The notes beneath the pieces were generated by a model. The model saw only the letters and a program-made list of their open reading frames with translations. It did no database searches and was not told where the DNA came from. Positions 5,012-7,563 of a stretch of 7,563 nucleotides of DNA are shown here, piece after piece; positions within the stretch are counted from its first letter, which is position 1; each line of letters begins with the position of its first letter. This DNA is from Myxococcales bacterium. GTDB taxonomy: Bacteria; Myxococcota; Myxococcia; Myxococcales; Anaeromyxobacteraceae. A program made the position numbers and the translations under genes. The stretch is from NCBI GenBank assembly GCA_021784995.1, contig JAJYHA010000079.1, positions 1-7,563 of the forward strand, given 5' to 3'.

Positions 5012-7563
5012 CTACGCGCGGGTGGGAGCCGCCGGCTCCGGTGCGCCGCCCGCGCCGCGCGTGGAGGGCGGCGCGCCGTTCCGGCCCGGCCCCGCGCTCC
5101 CCGGGCGGAGGCCCGGTCCTCCGACCGGGACGGCCTGGACGTGCCAGATCTCGTCCGCGTACTCCCGGACCGCGCGGTCGGAGGAGAACTTGCCGGCCCG
5201 CGCGACGTTCAGGAGCGCCTTCTCGTCCCAGCGCGCGGGGTCGCGGTACAGCGCGTCGACGCGGTCTTGCGTGTCGATGTAGTCGCGCAGGTCGGCGAGC
5301 AGCATGTAGCGGTCGCCCTCGCGGAGGAGCGCGTCCAGGATGGGCCGGAAGATCCCCGGCTCGAGCAGGCTGAAGAAGTCCGACTCCACGAGCTGCAGGG
5401 CCCGGCGGATCTCCTCGTCGCCGTGGTAGATCTCCCACGGATCGTAGGAGGCGCGCCGCCGCGCGACCTCGTCCGCGTCCATCCCGAAGATGAACACGTT
5501 GTCGGGGCCGACCTCCTCCCGGATCTCGACGTTCGCCCCGTCGAGCGTCCCGATGGTGAGGGCGCCGTTGAGCTGGAACTTCATGTTCCCGGTCCCGGAC
5601 GCCTCCGTGCCGGCGAGCGAGATCTGTTCGCTCAGCTCGGCGGCGGGGACGATGCGCTCCGCCAGCGACACCCGGTAGTTGGGGAGGAAGGCGACCTTCA
5701 GGCGGCCCTGCAGGAGCGGATCGCGATCGACCACCTCCGCGATCTGGTGGATCAGCTTGATGATCAGCTTGGCCATCGTGAAGCCGGGGGCCGCCTTGGC
5801 CGCGAACAGCACGGTGCGCGGGACGTGCTCCTCCCCGGGCCGGTCGCGCAGGCGGTTGAAGCGCACGACGGCGTAGAGCGCCAGCAGGAGCTGTCGCTTG
5901 TACTCGTGGAGCCGCTTCACCTGCACGTCGAAGAGCGAGTCGGCCGACACCTCGATCCCGAGCCGCCCCCGCACGTAGCGCGCGAGGTCGGCCTTGTTCT
6001 GCCGCTTGACCTCGCGAAGGCGTGCCAGGAACCCGGTGTCGGCGGCCAGCGGCTCCAGCCGGCGCAGCTGCGCGAGGTCGGTGATCCAGCGGTCGCCGAT
6101 CGCCTCGGTGACGAGCGCGGCCAGGCGCGGGTTGGCGCCGAGCAACCAGCGGCGCGGCGTGATGCCGTTGGTCTTGTTGTTGAACCGTTGCGGCCACAGG
6201 TCGGCGAAGTCGCCGAGGACGTGCTCGCGCAGCAGGCGCGTGTGGATCTTCGACACGCCGTTGACGGAGGAGGAGCCGACCACCGCCAGGTGGGCCATGC
6301 GGACCACCTGCGGGTCCTCCTCGCCGATGAGGCTCATGCGCCGGAGCCGCGCCGTGTCGAGCGGGTACCGGGTGGCCACGGTGCGCAGGAAGCGGGCGTT
6401 GATCTCGTGGATGATCTGGAGGTGGCGGGGCAGGAGCCGCCGGAGCATGTCGACCGGCCAGACCTCCAGCGCCTCCGGCAGGATGGTGTGGTTCGTGTAG
6501 CCGGTCGACGCGGTGGTGATCTCCCAGGCCGCGTCCCACCCCAGCCCCTCCTGGTCCAGCAGCAGCCGCATCAGCTCGGGGATGGCGAGCGAGGGGTGCG
6601 TGTCGTTGAGCTGGATGAAGGCCCGATCGGGGAAGAGCTCCCAGCGCGCGCCGGTGGACCTGAAGCGGCGGACGATGTCCTGCAGGGCGCAGGAGACCAG
6701 GAAGTACTCCTGCCGCAGCCGGAGCTCCTTCCCCTCGAACACGTTGTCGTTGGGGTAGAGGACCTTGGTCAGGCTCTCCGCCTGCACCTTGCCGGCGACC
6801 GCGTCGACGTAGGAGCCGCGGTTGAAGTCGTCGAGGTGGAACTCGTCCGCGGCGCGGCAGGACCAGAGGCGGAGCGTGTTCACGGTGCCGCCCCCGTAGC
6901 CGACCACCGGGAGATCGTACGGGGTCCCGATCACAGGCCGGGCGTCGGCCCACGCGAAGCCGGGGCGCCCCGGCTCCTCCCGGGCCACGGCGCGGCCGCC
7001 GAACGGGACCTGGAACGAGAACTCCGGGTGGGCGATCTCCCACGGGAAGCCGTGCTTGAGCCAGGAGTCGGGATCCTCCACCTGGTACCCGTTCTCCACG
7101 CGCTGCGTGAAGAGGCCGTACTCGTAGCGCAGCCCGTAGCCGATGGCCGGGAGGTCGAGCGTGGAGAGGGAGTCCATGAAGCAGGCGGCGAGGCGCCCCA
7201 GGCCGCCGTTGCCGAGGCCGGCGTCGACCTCCAGGCTGCGGAGCCGGGACCAGTCGATGCCCAGGTGGCCCAGCGCCTCGCGGCAGGCCCGCTCCAGGTC
7301 CATGTTGACGACGTTGTTCCCCAGCAGCCGCCCGATGAGGAACTCCATCGAGAGGTAGTAGACGCGCTTCACGTCATTGCGGTGGTGCGTCTGCTGCGTC
7401 TCGAGCCAGCGCTCGATCAGCCGATCGCGGACGGTCAGCGCCAGCGCGAAGTAGCGGTCGCGATCGGTGGCCGTGTACCGGTCCTTCGCCAGCGTGTAGC
7501 GGAGGTGATGCTCGAAGTCCCGCCGCAGGGTCTCCGCCTCCGGCGCGAGGCGGCCGGCGGGGG
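5012..7563 (-). CDS. glgP: Glycogen (alpha-glucan) phosphorylase, 5' end just outside the window
   Basis: This PLP-dependent GT35 enzyme releases glucose-1-phosphate from glycogen or maltodextrin by phosphorolysis in the cytoplasm. A total of 849 residues are visible. The frame continues past the GTG at 7372 to the window edge and encodes typical phosphorylase N-terminus (DRDRYFALALTVRDRLIERW, then TQQTHHRNDVKRVYYLSMEF), so that GTG is an internal Val and probably only a few to some twenty residues are missing. Family landmarks run in order: VDAGLGNGGLGRLAACFMDSL, FNNKTNGITPRRW (about 6145-6187), KRLHEYKRQ (about 5892-5918), and EASGTGNMKFQLNGALTIG, whose Lys (codon 5579-5581) carries the PLP. 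The conserved core ends near REYADEIWHVQA. A 39-residue Gly/Pro/Ala tail (codons 5015-5131) follows that I do not recognise as a normal family feature. GlgP is favoured over MalP by overall resemblance, but substrate preference cannot be settled here. The regulator follows 58 bases downstream on the same strand. Confidence 0.96.
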   Translation of the reverse strand, partial: PAGRLAPEAETLRRDFEHHLRYTLAKDRYTATDRDRYFALALTVRDRLIERWLETQQTHHRNDVKRVYYLSMEFLIGRLLGNNVVNMDLERACREALGHLGIDWSRLRSLEVDAGLGNGGLGRLAACFMDSLSTLDLPAIGYGLRYEYGLFTQRVENGYQVEDPDSWLKHGFPWEIAHPEFSFQVPFGGRAVAREEPGRPGFAWADARPVIGTPYDLPVVGYGGGTVNTLRLWSCRAADEFHLDDFNRGSYVDAVAGKVQAESLTKVLYPNDNVFEGKELRLRQEYFLVSCALQDIVRRFRSTGARWELFPDRAFIQLNDTHPSLAIPELMRLLLDQEGLGWDAAWEITTASTGYTNHTILPEALEVWPVDMLRRLLPRHLQIIHEINARFLRTVATRYPLDTARLRRMSLIGEEDPQVVRMAHLAVVGSSSVNGVSKIHTRLLREHVLGDFADLWPQRFNNKTNGITPRRWLLGANPRLAALVTEAIGDRWITDLAQLRRLEPLAADTGFLARLREVKRQNKADLARYVRGRLGIEVSADSLFDVQVKRLHEYKRQLLLALYAVVRFNRLRDRPGEEHVPRTVLFAAKAAPGFTMAKLIIKLIHQIAEVVDRDPLLQGRLKVAFLPNYRVSLAERIVPAAELSEQISLAGTEASGTGNMKFQLNGALTIGTLDGANVEIREEVGPDNVFIFGMDADEVARRRASYDPWEIYHGDEEIRRALQLVESDFFSLLEPGIFRPILDALLREGDRYMLLADLRDYIDTQDRVDALYRDPARWDEKALLNVARAGKFSSDRAVREYADEIWHVQAVPVGGPGLRPGSAGPGRNGAPPSTRGAGGAPEPAAPTRA
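5107..5129. repeat. Hairpin at the start of the glgP C-terminal tail
   Basis: CCCGGTC (5112-5118), loop CTCC, GACCGGG (5123-5129) is a perfect seven-base stem with a four-base loop. An alternative five-base stem, GGAGG (5107-5111) with CCTCC (5118-5122), overlaps it, so the two cannot form together. The hairpin falls exactly where the conserved phosphorylase core ends and the low-complexity tail begins. No T run follows it on the minus strand. Confidence 0.5.

Noticed and set aside
2191..5373. 1,060-codon open frame on the plus strand across three genes
   Set aside because: Same low-complexity shadow pattern, out of frame with the dehydrogenase and antisense to the regulator and glgP.
4968..7043. 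691-codon minus-strand frame overlapping glgP
   Set aside because: It is a shifted frame of the same strand. The 5012-7563 frame carries all phosphorylase motifs including the PLP lysine.
7370..7372. GTG at 7372 as the start of glgP
   Set aside because: The 63 codons upstream to the edge encode recognisable phosphorylase N-terminus, so this is an internal valine.
1..7563. CRISPR array, tRNA, rRNA, transposon or phage element, or a novel defence-type system
   Set aside because: No spaced repeats, no RNA gene signatures, no transposase or integrase, and all four genes fall in well-known metabolic or regulatory families.

Overview
The window is extremely G+C-rich, with nearly all third codon positions G or C. 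It has a compact, ordinary chromosomal layout. Protein sequences and base composition resemble a high-GC Myxococcota bacterium of the Anaeromyxobacter type, but this is an impression from sequence style, with no marker gene to prove it. There are four protein-coding genes and no RNA gene, CRISPR array, insertion sequence or integration site. Both outer genes run off the window. The first ~57 bases are almost pure G, with an unbroken run of 27 G, and look more like a contig-end artefact than ordinary genome sequence.

Left half, plus strand: the 3' part of a coenzyme B12-dependent acyl-CoA mutase, most likely the mutase end of a fused isobutyryl-CoA mutase (IcmF), ends at 2064. Forty bases later, behind a good ribosome binding site, comes a complete 597-residue acyl-CoA dehydrogenase of the long DmdC-like type (2105-3898). 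The spacing suggests one operon that rearranges and oxidises short or branched acyl-CoA esters.

Right half, minus strand: glycogen phosphorylase (glgP) enters from the right edge and ends at 5012 with an unusual 39-residue Gly/Pro/Ala tail. After 58 bases comes an AraC-family regulator with an OruR/VirS-like N-terminal domain (4953-3895). The regulator and the dehydrogenase converge, and their stop codons lie on the same CTAG palindrome, so there is no intergenic space between them.

The acyl-CoA operon and the regulator may be functionally linked, because regulators of this type often lie beside acyl-CoA genes; glgP is probably unrelated carbon-storage metabolism. I see no clearly new biological system. 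The points worth a second look are the poly-G edge and truncated icmF, the icmF-dehydrogenase pairing, a perfect 11-bp inverted repeat just past the dehydrogenase stop, and the hairpin-containing C-terminal tail of glgP.
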